From assembly GCA_016840165.1 (NCBI GenBank), contig JAEOSU010000072.1, positions 62,001-126,000 on the forward strand: 64,000 nucleotides of DNA. The letters run 5' to 3'. Numbering within the stretch: the first letter of the stretch is position 1; each line of letters begins with the position of its first letter. The notes under the pieces are model-generated. The model was not told where the DNA came from. It saw only the letters and a program-made list of their open reading frames with translations, and did not search any database. A program made the translations under genes and the position numbers. The DNA is from Promethearchaeota archaeon. GTDB lineage: Archaea > Asgardarchaeota > Lokiarchaeia > Sigyniarchaeales > SOKP01. Positions 1 through 9,276 of the stretch are shown one piece after another.

Positions 1-703
1 TGAAATGAAGATTGTTTTGTAAAGGAATCAATCCTTTGTTGATAGTTTCACTATTAGATTCTATAAATTCGGTGATAGAAACATAACTTCGATTTAGATT
101 TTCAAAAATACCCTCTATTATTATTACATTTGAATTAGGTTGGTTATAAATATCGAAGAAATATTCTTTATTTAAAGAGAGATGATGAAATAAGACGTTG
201 AGTTTCTCTAATAGGTTATCCTTTGCATAAATAAATAACTTTATGAGGGAATAAAGTTCAGATTCCATGCTCGGGTAATGATGACATCGAATAGGAGGAG
301 CTCTCGCGTTTTCAATTTTTTGGCGAAAGACAATTAAAGAATTTGCTGCTTCTTTGAAAGGTTCGATGATTAACCGAGCATTTTTTATAAGTTTTAAAAA
401 ATTCTTTTCTAATTCTTCTTTTTTTTCATAGATATTAATAATTTGATGAGAATGACACCTTGGACAGGATTTTAAGATTTGGTTCAGCCGTGAAACATTC
501 TCACTTCCACATTCTTCACATATGAGTTTTTTCCCTTTGGAAGTATCAATTTTTTGAGAATTACATTCTTGGCATGTTAAGGTCTCAATTTTTTCTTCAT
601 TTAAACAGTCAGAACAACAACTGGTACCACAGTCTTCACAATAATAAGCTAGTTTAATTGTCCTTTGACAAAAATGACATATCTGCATTTGGTGATCTGA
701 CAT
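1..703 (-). CDS. Zinc-finger protein, C-terminus cut by the window edge
   Basis: An open frame runs leftward from ATG at 703 through base 1 with no stop, giving at least 234 residues. The first 85 residues are rich in CxxC pairs: C9/C12, C22/C25, then CCSDC near 29-33, CQEC, CEEC and CPRC. This looks like a B-box or treble-clef finger followed by two zinc ribbons. The rest has few cysteines, is mostly helical in character, and contains a charged stretch just after the fingers. No enzyme motif is visible. I do not recognise the family. Such multi-ribbon proteins usually bind protein or nucleic acid, so a regulatory or scaffold role is only a guess. Confidence 0.65.
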   Translation of the reverse strand, partial: MSDHQMQICHFCQRTIKLAYYCEDCGTSCCSDCLNEEKIETLTCQECNSQKIDTSKGKKLICEECGSENVSRLNQILKSCPRCHSHQIINIYEKKEELEKNFLKLIKNARLIIEPFKEAANSLIVFRQKIENARAPPIRCHHYPSMESELYSLIKLFIYAKDNLLEKLNVLFHHLSLNKEYFFDIYNQPNSNVIIIEGIFENLNRSYVSITEFIESNSETINKGLIPLQNNLHF

Positions 704-919
704 TTTAAATTGAAAAAACAACCTAATATAAATAATTTAACTCGCTTTATCATAGATTTAGAAGGGTTTTCAAAATATCAATAGGTATATTATTTGAGTA
801 ATATCTCTGAAATGCTTAAAAAAAGGCAATAAGGGGAGAGTGTGATTAATATAAAAGATTAAAGAGCATAAAGAGATTTAATAGAAGAAATAGATTAATG
901 TAAAGAGATTTAAGACCAA

Positions 920-1213
920 TTAATTAATGATTCTTACTTTTGTACCAAGTGCTTGCCCTGGGACTCCGGCTTTTTTAAAATGAGCTCGTACTGCGCCATT
1001 ATTTCCGTGAGACCGAGTAATAGTTCCCTTTAATTGCTTTCCTGTAGAACTCGTCCAAACTACTGTTCTTCCAATCAACTTATTCGCATCTTTTGCAGTT
1101 TTAATACTAGGAAAAACTAAAATACAATGTTTTGGATGAACTGTGTGGCGTCCACGTTTGTAATTTGAAATAACACCTTCCATACCTAGAATTTCAAGTT
1201 TATTGCTCGACAT
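920..1213 (-). CDS. rpl35ae: Ribosomal protein eL33 (L35Ae)
   Basis: This is a small basic protein of the large ribosomal subunit. The sequence follows the L35Ae family throughout: GVISNYKRGRHTVHPKH near the N-terminus, KLIGRTVVWTSSTGK in the middle, GTITRSHGNNGAVRAHF and the C-terminal GVPGQALGTKVRI. It is about 97 residues, the usual family length. The frame can also start at ATG 1222, but the ATG at 1213 gives the normal short N-terminus. eL33 is shared by eukaryotes and only some archaea, so its presence helps place the organism. It stands alone, with no other ribosomal gene in the window. Confidence 0.93.
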   Translation of the reverse strand: MSSNKLEILGMEGVISNYKRGRHTVHPKHCILVFPSIKTAKDANKLIGRTVVWTSSTGKQLKGTITRSHGNNGAVRAHFKKAGVPGQALGTKVRIIN

Positions 1214-1302
1214 GTATATCATCGCTAAATTTAATAATATATGAAAATATATTCCAAAAAATAAAAATTTTCCTAATAAATCAACAATTACCCCTAATTC
1301 CT

Positions 1303-1318
1303 AAAAAGAAAGATTTTT
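1303..1318 (+). promoter_or_regulatory. Possible BRE/TATA-like element before the 1345 gene
   Basis: A purine-rich then T-rich block (AAAAAGAAAGATTTTT) ends 26 bases before the ATG at 1345. That is about where BRE and TATA boxes lie for a leaderless archaeal transcript. An identical 16-mer occurs at 4133-4148 in another intergenic region. In such AT-rich DNA the match could be chance. Confidence 0.25.
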
Positions 1319-1344
1319 GAACTCATACGTAATTTAATAAACGT

Positions 1345-2742
1345 ATGCAAGTTGCATTTAGTAAAATTTCCATTACACCGAAAGAGTATACCGGAAAGGC
1401 TTTAGCAGGTTATACGCGAAAGGAACCATGCTCAGGAAAATTAGATGACCTTTATGCTTATAGTACTTTAATTCAGTGTTCTCATTCTAATTCAGAAAAA
1501 CGTTTCTTAGTATTAATTGCAGTTGATCTTTTAAAAATTCCAATATCTATATCCAATTATATTAAGGAAAAAATTATTGAAATGCACGCTTTTTTAAAAA
1601 AAGAACAGATTTTGATACATGCCACCCATACTCATGCAGGATTTGATTTAACAGGAGAATTTTTTTGGCCAGGTGGTTTTTTAAGTGTGTTAAGGGGAAT
1701 TATGTTTGGTGCTAATCGAAATGATAAGTATATCGTATGGTTTAGCAATAAAATTGCTATGATGGTTAATGAATTATTTAAACACTTAATTCCATGTAAA
1801 GTCTCATGGACTAAGAAGCTATTTAATCCAAACATGGTTTTTAATAGAAGGCATCCTTCTGAGCAAGTGAATCCTTATTTAAGCGTTATCGCTTTTAAGA
1901 GCTTAGAATCAGATTCTCTTATTGGTATTATTATAAATTATTCCTGCCATCCAACTACTTTATCCTTTCAAAATAGCAAATTATCAGCAGATTTTATAGG
2001 ACAGATTCATAATAAGATTTCTCAATTATCGCATGGAAATATTAAATCTGTCTATTTTAATAGTGCATCTGGGGATCTGAATCCAATAACTACCTTCAAA
2101 GCAGTAGGTGTTGAGAAAGAAATTGATAAAGATGCTGTTTATGACCAATTGGGAACATATGATGATACGAAAGAAATCGGTTATAAAATCGCCCAAGCTG
2201 CTTTAGAATTAGCTTACTCAATCCCAGATCATGAATACTGTGAATTCCATGGGCTTGAAATCGTCTCTAAAGAGTTTTGGATTCCTATGAGAGATGTTAA
2301 GTATTTTTCAAGTAAATGGTTTCTTAATAAATTGGTTTTTGTTATTAAAAAGCTATTTTTAATTAATATCGCAAAATATCAAATGTTACGAGCGAATTTT
2401 CCTATTTTCGCACTACATTATCGATTTGGTAAGTATAAATGCAAGACATTTATTCAGTACCTTGAACTTAACACTGGTCCAGAGAAGCAAGAGAAAGTTT
2501 TTAGTATAATAACTGTTCCTGGAGAGCTTTTCTTCGCTCTTGGAGAGAAATTATTACAGGCATCTCCCTCTGGTCTTAATAACACATTAATCTTTCAAAA
2601 TACGCAAGATTGGATAGCGTATTTATTCTCCTTAAGGGAATATATAGAAGAGGGTGGCTATGAAGTGACACCCAGTTTTAGTCCTGTGTGTGGATACTAC
2701 GTACAAAAAGAGATCTTAAGATTAATGAATAAAATATCCTGA
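1345..2742 (+). CDS. Neutral ceramidase-fold amidohydrolase, nucleophile not conserved
   Basis: The 465-residue protein matches the N-terminal domain of neutral/alkaline ceramidases (PF04734). The expected zinc-site landmarks are present: HATHTHAG, INYSCHPTT and VPGELF, with a tyrosine-rich GYYV near the C-terminus. In true ceramidases the nucleophilic serine sits in GDVSPN; here the equivalent segment reads SGDLNP, with Asn at the serine position. No signal peptide is evident, so the protein may be cytoplasmic, unlike secreted ceramidases. The C-terminal immunoglobulin-like domain of full-length ceramidases (over 600 residues) appears to be missing. I call the fold with confidence but not the substrate; it may cleave another amide or ester. 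Confidence 0.75.
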   Translation: MQVAFSKISITPKEYTGKALAGYTRKEPCSGKLDDLYAYSTLIQCSHSNSEKRFLVLIAVDLLKIPISISNYIKEKIIEMHAFLKKEQILIHATHTHAGFDLTGEFFWPGGFLSVLRGIMFGANRNDKYIVWFSNKIAMMVNELFKHLIPCKVSWTKKLFNPNMVFNRRHPSEQVNPYLSVIAFKSLESDSLIGIIINYSCHPTTLSFQNSKLSADFIGQIHNKISQLSHGNIKSVYFNSASGDLNPITTFKAVGVEKEIDKDAVYDQLGTYDDTKEIGYKIAQAALELAYSIPDHEYCEFHGLEIVSKEFWIPMRDVKYFSSKWFLNKLVFVIKKLFLINIAKYQMLRANFPIFALHYRFGKYKCKTFIQYLELNTGPEKQEKVFSIITVPGELFFALGEKLLQASPSGLNNTLIFQNTQDWIAYLFSLREYIEEGGYEVTPSFSPVCGYYVQKEILRLMNKIS

Positions 2743-2746
2743 TTAT

Positions 2747-2893
2747 TCATTCAAATAATGCTTCTTCATTATGCTTAATTCTAGAATTATAAGTGATTAA
2801 TTGTATTTCATTACTCGGTCTATCACTTTTTTTACCAAAAATTACACTTCCATCTTCCGTAGAATTGCCCAAGGCTATTAATGTATCGCACAC
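2747..2893 (-). pseudogene. Truncated second copy of the secernin N-terminus
   Basis: Directly after the TGA of the secernin gene (2896-2894), and in the same frame, comes GTG TGC GAT ACA. The 48 residues that follow, before a TGA at 2749-2747, repeat the start of a secernin: MCDT, then STEDGSVIFGKKSDRP, then EIQLITY. The neighbouring intact gene reads MCDT, SRDGSVIFGKNSDR and ETQLITY, so this is a diverged paralogue and not a perfect copy. Everything after about residue 40 of the family is missing. It is most simply the stub of a tandem duplicate whose 3' part was deleted. A translated 48-residue peptide cannot be excluded. Confidence 0.7.
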
Positions 2894-4096
2894 TCAACCT
2901 ATCATCTCTTCTGCTTTTTTCCATGCATAATGATTGATTTCAGTGATTTTTTCAATGAATTCCTTTTTAGATAAATTATCCTCTTGCTTGTATACTTTAT
3001 AAACCTTTTCTATTAACTCTCGTTCAATCGTTCTTAGTTTTTGATAATAAATATTTCTCTCAGCAATTTCAATTTTTGGTCTTTTTTTAAAAGATTGAAT
3101 AAATTTAGCATGTCTATTCCAAAACCAGTCCGGATTTATATCTTCATAAGGTCCCGATTTTTTTACAATTTGATTTTCAGCAGGAAATACATAAGGTTTA
3201 AAAATACCAAGGCATGGTATAGTATTTCCTGTGAACCAATGAATTGAGTTTTTATTATCTCTCAAATGAGAGACTTGAGACCCAACTGATTGATCTGTAC
3301 GACGATGCATACATATTCCAACTTCATGCTCTCTTAAAAATTCCATAATTAAGGAAGGTGTGATCATGCCTTTATTTGTGGATAGCTGATTTAATGAACA
3401 ACCATCTCTATCCGTTATTGAAAATACTTCTGGTAATGGAGATGGGGAAAAAATTATTTTAAAATCAAAATCATCATCATCTTTGCAATATCCTTGGTCT
3501 ATTGCATGTTGGATTATTCCCTTTCTTCTTGAATCTCCTTTTCCTCTGATTGAAATACGATTTGAAATTGAACGATAGGATTTTATTCTCTCTAAAATCC
3601 ACCATTCACCAGCAGTCTCTAAAACATAAGCCTCCTTAGGATCTGCAATAATATAGGAATTATGATAATTTATACCTTTTAAATTATGGATGCCTCCTTG
3701 GCCATACTTTTCTAATAATTTAGTAATAATATCTAATGCTTCCTTAGCATTTTTTCCCCTTTCTAAGCCAAGTCTTAGAAGATCCATTCCTAAAAGACCC
3801 GTTTCATTTAAAGGTTCTTTAGTCTGTACAGATTCGTTGCCTATTACTACACCACATTCATTTGCTCCCATTTCAGCACCCCACATCCACCAGGGTTGAC
3901 TTAAAAGGACTGCATAAGTTTCTTTTATTTGAGGAATAGTAATATGGGTACACTTTAATTTCTCATCTTGAGAATAATTTTTTCTTGGAATATATGTAAT
4001 TAGTTGGGTTTCTGATTCTAATCTATCACTATTTTTACCAAAGATTACAGATCCATCTCTCGATGTTTCAGATAAACTTACATAAGTATCACACAT
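2894..4096 (-). CDS. Secernin-like peptidase, family C69
   Basis: The protein is a 400-residue N-terminal nucleophile hydrolase of the secernin/dipeptidase A group. It begins MCDT, so Cys2 would become the N-terminal catalytic residue after removal of Met or a short propeptide. The family signatures follow: DGSVIFGKNSDR, the WWMWGAEMGANE segment, and GINYHNSYIIADPKEAYVLETAGEWW. The late VSHLRD and WFTGNTIPCLGIFKP segments also fit secernins. The length is normal. It lies head-to-head with the GT5 gene across 211 bases and is followed in frame by a truncated secernin copy. Dipeptidase activity is known for bacterial C69 members; the substrate here is unknown. Confidence 0.88.
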   Translation of the reverse strand: MCDTYVSLSETSRDGSVIFGKNSDRLESETQLITYIPRKNYSQDEKLKCTHITIPQIKETYAVLLSQPWWMWGAEMGANECGVVIGNESVQTKEPLNETGLLGMDLLRLGLERGKNAKEALDIITKLLEKYGQGGIHNLKGINYHNSYIIADPKEAYVLETAGEWWILERIKSYRSISNRISIRGKGDSRRKGIIQHAIDQGYCKDDDDFDFKIIFSPSPLPEVFSITDRDGCSLNQLSTNKGMITPSLIMEFLREHEVGICMHRRTDQSVGSQVSHLRDNKNSIHWFTGNTIPCLGIFKPYVFPAENQIVKKSGPYEDINPDWFWNRHAKFIQSFKKRPKIEIAERNIYYQKLRTIERELIEKVYKVYKQEDNLSKKEFIEKITEINHYAWKKAEEMIG

Positions 4097-4307
4097 AATA
4101 TATTCATTTAGTTTTTAAAATATCTAAATTAAAAAAAGAAAGATTTTTAAAAAATTTTGATAATATAAATTCATTTCTCTTAGAATATCTTTTTTTTCTG
4201 AAACTATATCGAACAAATAGACTTTATAATTAACTTTTAATAACAATATTATTTTAAAATTTTAGTTAAATAATAATTATTGATTGATTTACTAGAACGA
4301 AAATATA

Positions 4308-6098
4308 TTGAGTAATCAGAGAAAAAAAATTTGGATTTTTACATTTGAATTTGCAGGGGTAGCGAAGGTTGGAGGCCTAGGAGAAGTACCAGCAAATCAA
4401 GCAAAATATATTAGTGATCTTTATGATATAACTATTTTTATGCCTTCTCATGGTCAAGTAGAGAAACTAAAAGGTCTATACGAATGGAAAAAGTATCCAT
4501 TTAATTGTGTTGGTCAGATCAACACTGAAAAAATCGATCTTGCGATGTCCGAAAGAAGTTATAATATTTCATTTTATGAGTTTCATATTGGAAGAGCTAA
4601 AGTTATCTTACTTTCAGGAGAAAATGATTTTACTCGACATTTTTTAGATAATAGTACAATTTATAGTCCGGATACTTTTAAAGGAAAAATTTGTTTTTTT
4701 AGCCTCGGAGTGCGTTGTTTAGTTCAATATTTGATTGATAATGATATAAGTAGGCTACCTCAAGTTGTGCATCTTCATGATTATCACGTAGTATTTTCAT
4801 TTATTAATATGAAGCAAGTATTAATTGAGAATGGTTTAGACGTAGCTTCGATTATCACTATCCATCTCCTTACATATCCACGATTTGAATTAAGCTATTT
4901 TTATGTTTGTGGTATTGATGATTCTCCGATAAGCGCTCTCCTAAAAGATGGAGTTAAATTGCTTACTCTCGAAGAGATCTTCAAAATTGGATCAGATAAT
5001 GGGGATATACCTACTGTAGAGAAAGTAGGTGCGATTATTTCTGATATAGTAACAACTGTAAGCCAATCCTACCTTATTTCAGATGTTATTCCTAATTGCG
5101 GGAAAGACCTTATTGAATTCAAGGCTGATTTTATTTGGGATGGTTGCGACTGGGATTATTATGAAATTTTTGAAAATGTTATGGATAAACATGCTGATGA
5201 GATAAGACGAATACTAAAAATACCCGAAGATATCGCGCTCACGAGAAGTGATATGAAAAAATATTTATTAGAATACAAAATAGGTCATTTAAGTCAGAGT
5301 CCATTAATTCAATCCACCAAAGTACTTAAAACGATTAATGAGATTTCAAATGGAAATCCTTTTATTAAAAATGGCACTATTTTACCCTTTAATTCTTATG
5401 GGCCGTTATTAATCACGACGGGAAGAATTTCTCCTCAAAAAGGATTTGAAGTTATCCTACAAGCAATTCCAAAAGTAATCGAGAAAATCCCCGATATGAA
5501 ATTCCTCTTCTTAATTTTACCTACGGATTATAGCCTTAATGAAATAAAAGAATATGCAAGTTATGTAAAACAATACCCAGATAATTTGAGAATTATCTTT
5601 GGAGTAGCCTCCGATATTTTCTACCTTGCCCATCTAGCTGCAGATGTATATGGGGCGCTTTCAAGGTGGGAGCCATTTGGTATCATGGCTCTAGAAGCGA
5701 TGGCATCCAAATTACCGATAATCGCAACAACAGTAGGGGGTTTACAAGAAACCATAATCGATATCCGAAGTTATCCAAAGATTGGAACTGGTATATTAAT
5801 TGATAGAGATAACCCAGAACAGTTCGCAGACGGTGTAATATCCCTAATAAAAGCTGCTGAAGTAGCATATAAAAGAAAGGATATAATAGAACCTATCCCA
5901 ATAGACGAGAGAATGATGAATATTATCAATCAAATTCCTGATGCTGTAATCAAATCAAATGTATTAATAAATCCGACATTTTATCATGACATCAAAGAAA
6001 ATTGTTATAGACGGGTCAAAGAGAATTTTTCATGGAAAATGGTCTCTAAAAAATTAGTAGAATTATATTTAAAGTTGTTTAAAAGAGAACTAATATAA
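4308..6098 (+). CDS. Glycogen/starch synthase-like glycosyltransferase, GT5
   Basis: This is a 596-residue GT-B glycosyltransferase that should extend alpha-1,4-glucan from a nucleotide glucose. Near the N-terminus KVGGLGEVPANQAK is the ADP-glucose-binding K-x-G-G-L loop of glycogen synthases. The C-terminal half carries TTGRISPQKGFEV and SRWEPFGIMALEAMAS, the E-x7-E motif, followed by TTVGGLQET. Translation appears to start at TTG (4308), since no earlier or nearby ATG is in frame before the conserved region. The gene ends one base from the stop of the convergent helicase gene. No other glycogen gene is adjacent. Confidence 0.85.
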   Translation: MSNQRKKIWIFTFEFAGVAKVGGLGEVPANQAKYISDLYDITIFMPSHGQVEKLKGLYEWKKYPFNCVGQINTEKIDLAMSERSYNISFYEFHIGRAKVILLSGENDFTRHFLDNSTIYSPDTFKGKICFFSLGVRCLVQYLIDNDISRLPQVVHLHDYHVVFSFINMKQVLIENGLDVASIITIHLLTYPRFELSYFYVCGIDDSPISALLKDGVKLLTLEEIFKIGSDNGDIPTVEKVGAIISDIVTTVSQSYLISDVIPNCGKDLIEFKADFIWDGCDWDYYEIFENVMDKHADEIRRILKIPEDIALTRSDMKKYLLEYKIGHLSQSPLIQSTKVLKTINEISNGNPFIKNGTILPFNSYGPLLITTGRISPQKGFEVILQAIPKVIEKIPDMKFLFLILPTDYSLNEIKEYASYVKQYPDNLRIIFGVASDIFYLAHLAADVYGALSRWEPFGIMALEAMASKLPIIATTVGGLQETIIDIRSYPKIGTGILIDRDNPEQFADGVISLIKAAEVAYKRKDIIEPIPIDERMMNIINQIPDAVIKSNVLINPTFYHDIKENCYRRVKENFSWKMVSKKLVELYLKLFKRELI

Positions 6099-6099
6099 T

Positions 6100-8085
6100 T
6101 TATGAATTTTCCTGCCAAAATTCGAAAAGTAAGTGAGTAATAATCCCTTTTCTGTCAGGTATAATCTGGATTTCATTTCTAATCCATTCCGAAATCCATC
6201 GATATTTTTGTTTGAAGCGGGAATCTAAAAAAACGATACTTCCTTTATCTTTAATTTTTCTAATCGGTCTTCCAGAAGCTTGATTAGCTCTCTGTATCGC
6301 AGGATAAAGATAGGCAAAATTCCATCCTTGCTTGTCAAAAACATCGTCATAGTAAGCAATCTTAGCGTCTACTCTAGGAGATGGCAAATGATATGGAAAA
6401 CCAGCTATTATAACGGAATTCATAGTATCCCCCGGGTAATCCTCTCCTTCTGAATTTCTTCCCCCACACACTCCTAATAAAACTGCGCCGTTATAAGGTT
6501 TTTTAGCATGTGACTTAAAATTTTCAACCAAAAAAGCATTTTCAGATGCAGATAATTCCGGATCTTCAAGAAAAAGTTGCTTATCATGCTTTCTGATAAT
6601 AGGTTCAATTCCATGTTCTAATAGAGCATCCAGTATTTTATAAGATGCACAAAAAATGCCAATATTAGCAGGAGTGGATTCAATTACCTCCTCTATTTTG
6701 GAAATCATTTTAAGATACATTTCTTTATTTCGGTTAGCTCGTCGAGTATCTACTCCCTCAGCGATCAACGCTTTAATATGGTCTTTATCAAAAGGAGAGT
6801 TTGCTATTATCCCTTTGAAAGGTTTGGAAGCATTTTTAATACCAATTAAATTGGCATAAACATATGGATTAGCTGTCCCTGAAAGATTGATACAACTATA
6901 GCATGTATTTAATACAGGGATTACTATCTCACGGGGATCTAGTGCAATAATATCAAGCGAAACACTAATTTTCCCTTTTTTTTCATGCAAATTATAAGAA
7001 AAGAAGTAATTTTTTTTGGTGCAATTTTCTATCCATTTTAATATGAAGTCTGCTAATGATCCTACGTAATCTCTGGCTATTTCTCCATTATCTACTCTCT
7101 GTTGATGTAAATAAGTCCCGAATTCTTTTAAATCTATTATAAAATTTTTAAATTCCGTCAAATCGGATTTTCCTAACTTACTAAACATCTTAGTAATGAA
7201 CTTTACAGGTTCGATCCCCTTTTCGGTTTGTTTCAAAGAAGTTTTGATATTATTCAGATGGTTCATAAGCATTCTAACAAAACTTTGCATTTCCTGCGAA
7301 GAACGATACATTTCTAAATCTCTTAAACATAATCGTAATAAATATGGAGTAATTCGGTCAGAATTTAGGTCTGTTGCAACATCAATAAGATTATGGCATT
7401 CATCAATCACTACGATACAGTTATACAACTCTTTCCCGATAAAATTCATAAAATTTTCTCGAATTTCAGGATTGAAAATCCACTGATAATTGCAGATGAT
7501 AACTTTCATCTCTTCGAGAAGGTATTTACTCAAAAAATAGGGGCACAGTTTTTTTTCTGAACAAAAATTAAGAAGATCTTCTGCGTCAATAGGTTGATTA
7601 AATAGTTCTGGAGCTAAAATTGTGAGCCGTTCATTTTGATCTTTTTTCTTTAGAAGATTTATAAAATAGCTACAATTATTATTTTTCCTTAAATCACCGC
7701 ATACTGCCATCGCCTCTTTTGGATCAAGTTTTAAGGAGAGCAATGTTTTATTTAAACACATTTCATTTCGGCCTCTTATCGATAACCCATTTACTCGGAC
7801 ATTCTCATTGTGATTTTCAAGAAAATTAGAGATTTTCCGTAGTTCCTTTATAATTCTGGTATTTTGCGAATGTGTTCTACACATATAAAGTATTTTCAAA
7901 TCGTTTTGAAGTATTAAGGGTAATAATGCGGATAAGGTGATAACTGTTTTTCCCGTTCCATTTGGGGCAACTAGCAATGTGATTTTTTTCTCTTTTGAAG
8001 CTAACTCTACTTGTTTAATAATCTCTTCTTGTTCTTCCCTAAATTCCTCATACGGAAAAAAATTCAAGTAATTAATTTTGTACAC
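6100..8085 (-). CDS. xpd: XPD/Rad3-family Fe-S DNA helicase
   Basis: This is a superfamily 2 helicase of 661 residues, expected to unwind DNA 5'-3'. The Walker A motif is APNGTGKT (40-47) and the Walker B/DEAH box is DECH (228-231). Between them lie cysteines at 110, 129, 138 and 175/181, the arrangement that binds the 4Fe-4S cluster of XPD, FANCJ and DinG. Later motifs include NLSGTANPY and the arginine-finger motif QASGRPIRK. The start is GTG at 8085; there is no better in-frame ATG before the Walker A motif. In archaea XPD acts in DNA repair, and its partner XPB is not in this window. Confidence 0.9.
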   Translation of the reverse strand: MYKINYLNFFPYEEFREEQEEIIKQVELASKEKKITLLVAPNGTGKTVITLSALLPLILQNDLKILYMCRTHSQNTRIIKELRKISNFLENHNENVRVNGLSIRGRNEMCLNKTLLSLKLDPKEAMAVCGDLRKNNNCSYFINLLKKKDQNERLTILAPELFNQPIDAEDLLNFCSEKKLCPYFLSKYLLEEMKVIICNYQWIFNPEIRENFMNFIGKELYNCIVVIDECHNLIDVATDLNSDRITPYLLRLCLRDLEMYRSSQEMQSFVRMLMNHLNNIKTSLKQTEKGIEPVKFITKMFSKLGKSDLTEFKNFIIDLKEFGTYLHQQRVDNGEIARDYVGSLADFILKWIENCTKKNYFFSYNLHEKKGKISVSLDIIALDPREIVIPVLNTCYSCINLSGTANPYVYANLIGIKNASKPFKGIIANSPFDKDHIKALIAEGVDTRRANRNKEMYLKMISKIEEVIESTPANIGIFCASYKILDALLEHGIEPIIRKHDKQLFLEDPELSASENAFLVENFKSHAKKPYNGAVLLGVCGGRNSEGEDYPGDTMNSVIIAGFPYHLPSPRVDAKIAYYDDVFDKQGWNFAYLYPAIQRANQASGRPIRKIKDKGSIVFLDSRFKQKYRWISEWIRNEIQIIPDRKGIITHLLFEFWQENS

Positions 8086-8180
8086 CAGTGATAATTATTA
8101 TGTAGTATTGAAGGATGAGTTAACATTTATATTAGCATAGAGTATAAAAGTTTAATTATTAAGGACATTTAAATAAAAAA

Positions 8181-9059
8181 ATGAGTGAAAAGAATTCTGA
8201 TCAGCCAGAATTACTCTTACGAGAAGTATTAAATGAAACAATTTTACGAGATGTATTGCTTTTTATCCTTCTATACTTATTTATGTTAGCACAAAATTGG
8301 GATAATTTATTGCTTCTTTTATTTCCAATTATCACTTTTTGTTTTGCGCTCTTTTTTCGTATTATTGGTACTAATAAACATAGATTAATTGATGAGCAAA
8401 ACCTAATTTCTTATAATCCTCTTGGAGCAGAAAAAAAAAATGCTGATCGATTAATCTTTATATCACTTCTAGAACTTATTTTGCTTTTTTGGATTGGCGC
8501 AGAATCATTATATCATCCTCAGCTAGTGGATGATTTTGGTTTTTATTTTAGTCTAATTTACTTTATGCTTTATTCATTCGGATTTTTCTGGATTTTTTTT
8601 GGTATCTGGAATAATTGTAAAATTATAACTAATTTGAATGGTTTGGAAAATAATGAATCAGGATATAAAAAATTGTTAATATCAGAGCTAGGATTTAATA
8701 AAATTAAATTAATTAGCTATCTTAATATTTTAATTTTTATTGCTTTTAATCTCATAAATACTATTTTAACCATATTGGTTTTTTTTGGAGCAGAAATAGG
8801 ATTTCCCTCCAACCTTCCTGGTTCGGGTATAGAAGATTCGCAACCATTATTCCTATCCTATAGTGTTTGGATAATGTTAATTGCTTTTCCTATTGCGAGT
8901 ATTTTCTATCTAATTTCAATTTATAGAGATGTAAATAGCTTTTCTGAAATAGAATTAAAATCAAAAATTAACTCTCTACCCAAGGAAATTCAAGAGAAAA
9001 TCATAAATAGCCTTAAAGCCATAAACCAAAAACTAAATAAGAATTCCACTGAAGAATAA
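8181..9059 (+). CDS. Six-helix membrane protein of unknown function
   Basis: The 292-residue protein has about six hydrophobic segments (near residues 22-40, 43-62, 90-110, 118-147, 177-203 and 226-247) between hydrophilic ends. The C-terminal tail is charged, with a segment SLPKEIQEKIINSLKAI that may form an amphipathic helix. I see no transporter, protease or receptor motif. The gene is divergent from the helicase and precedes a small membrane ORF and the small GTPase, but the gaps are too wide to assume one transcript. Confidence 0.7.
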   Translation: MSEKNSDQPELLLREVLNETILRDVLLFILLYLFMLAQNWDNLLLLLFPIITFCFALFFRIIGTNKHRLIDEQNLISYNPLGAEKKNADRLIFISLLELILLFWIGAESLYHPQLVDDFGFYFSLIYFMLYSFGFFWIFFGIWNNCKIITNLNGLENNESGYKKLLISELGFNKIKLISYLNILIFIAFNLINTILTILVFFGAEIGFPSNLPGSGIEDSQPLFLSYSVWIMLIAFPIASIFYLISIYRDVNSFSEIELKSKINSLPKEIQEKIINSLKAINQKLNKNSTEE

Positions 9060-9118
9060 GAAAAAACGTAAAATAACGTAAACGTTTAAATAAAAAAATA
9101 AAAATAAACGTAGGATCT

Positions 9119-9214
9119 ATGAAAAAATATGTAAAGATCATATTATTTTTCTATTTAGTAATGGGCATTTTTCTTGGAATAAACATAAAAATGTATGATA
9201 GAATTATTGAGTAA
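9119..9214 (+). CDS. Possible 31-residue single-span membrane peptide
   Basis: ATG at 9119 opens a short frame ending at TAA 9212-9214. The peptide starts MKKYVK, continues with a hydrophobic run of about 18 residues, and ends NIKMYDRIIE, as in a small single-pass membrane protein. It lies in the 217-base gap between the six-helix membrane protein and the GTPase. There is no strong ribosome-binding site, and such frames arise by chance in AT-rich DNA. Confidence 0.25.
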   Translation: MKKYVKIILFFYLVMGIFLGINIKMYDRIIE

Positions 9215-9276
9215 TAAAAATTTATTAAAACTAAACCTATATCTATATTATTTATTGGAGTAAGATTCGAAGGGAC

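Noticed and set aside
2747..2893. Secernin stub as a readthrough extension of the upstream gene
   Set aside because: It restarts the family at its own MCDT, so it is a second N-terminus and not a C-terminal domain; a duplication remnant is simpler.
4133..4148. Second copy of the 16-base AAAAAGAAAGATTTTT block as a dispersed repeat
   Set aside because: Only two copies were noticed, both low-complexity; chance is likely. Kept only as a weak promoter idea at 1303-1318.
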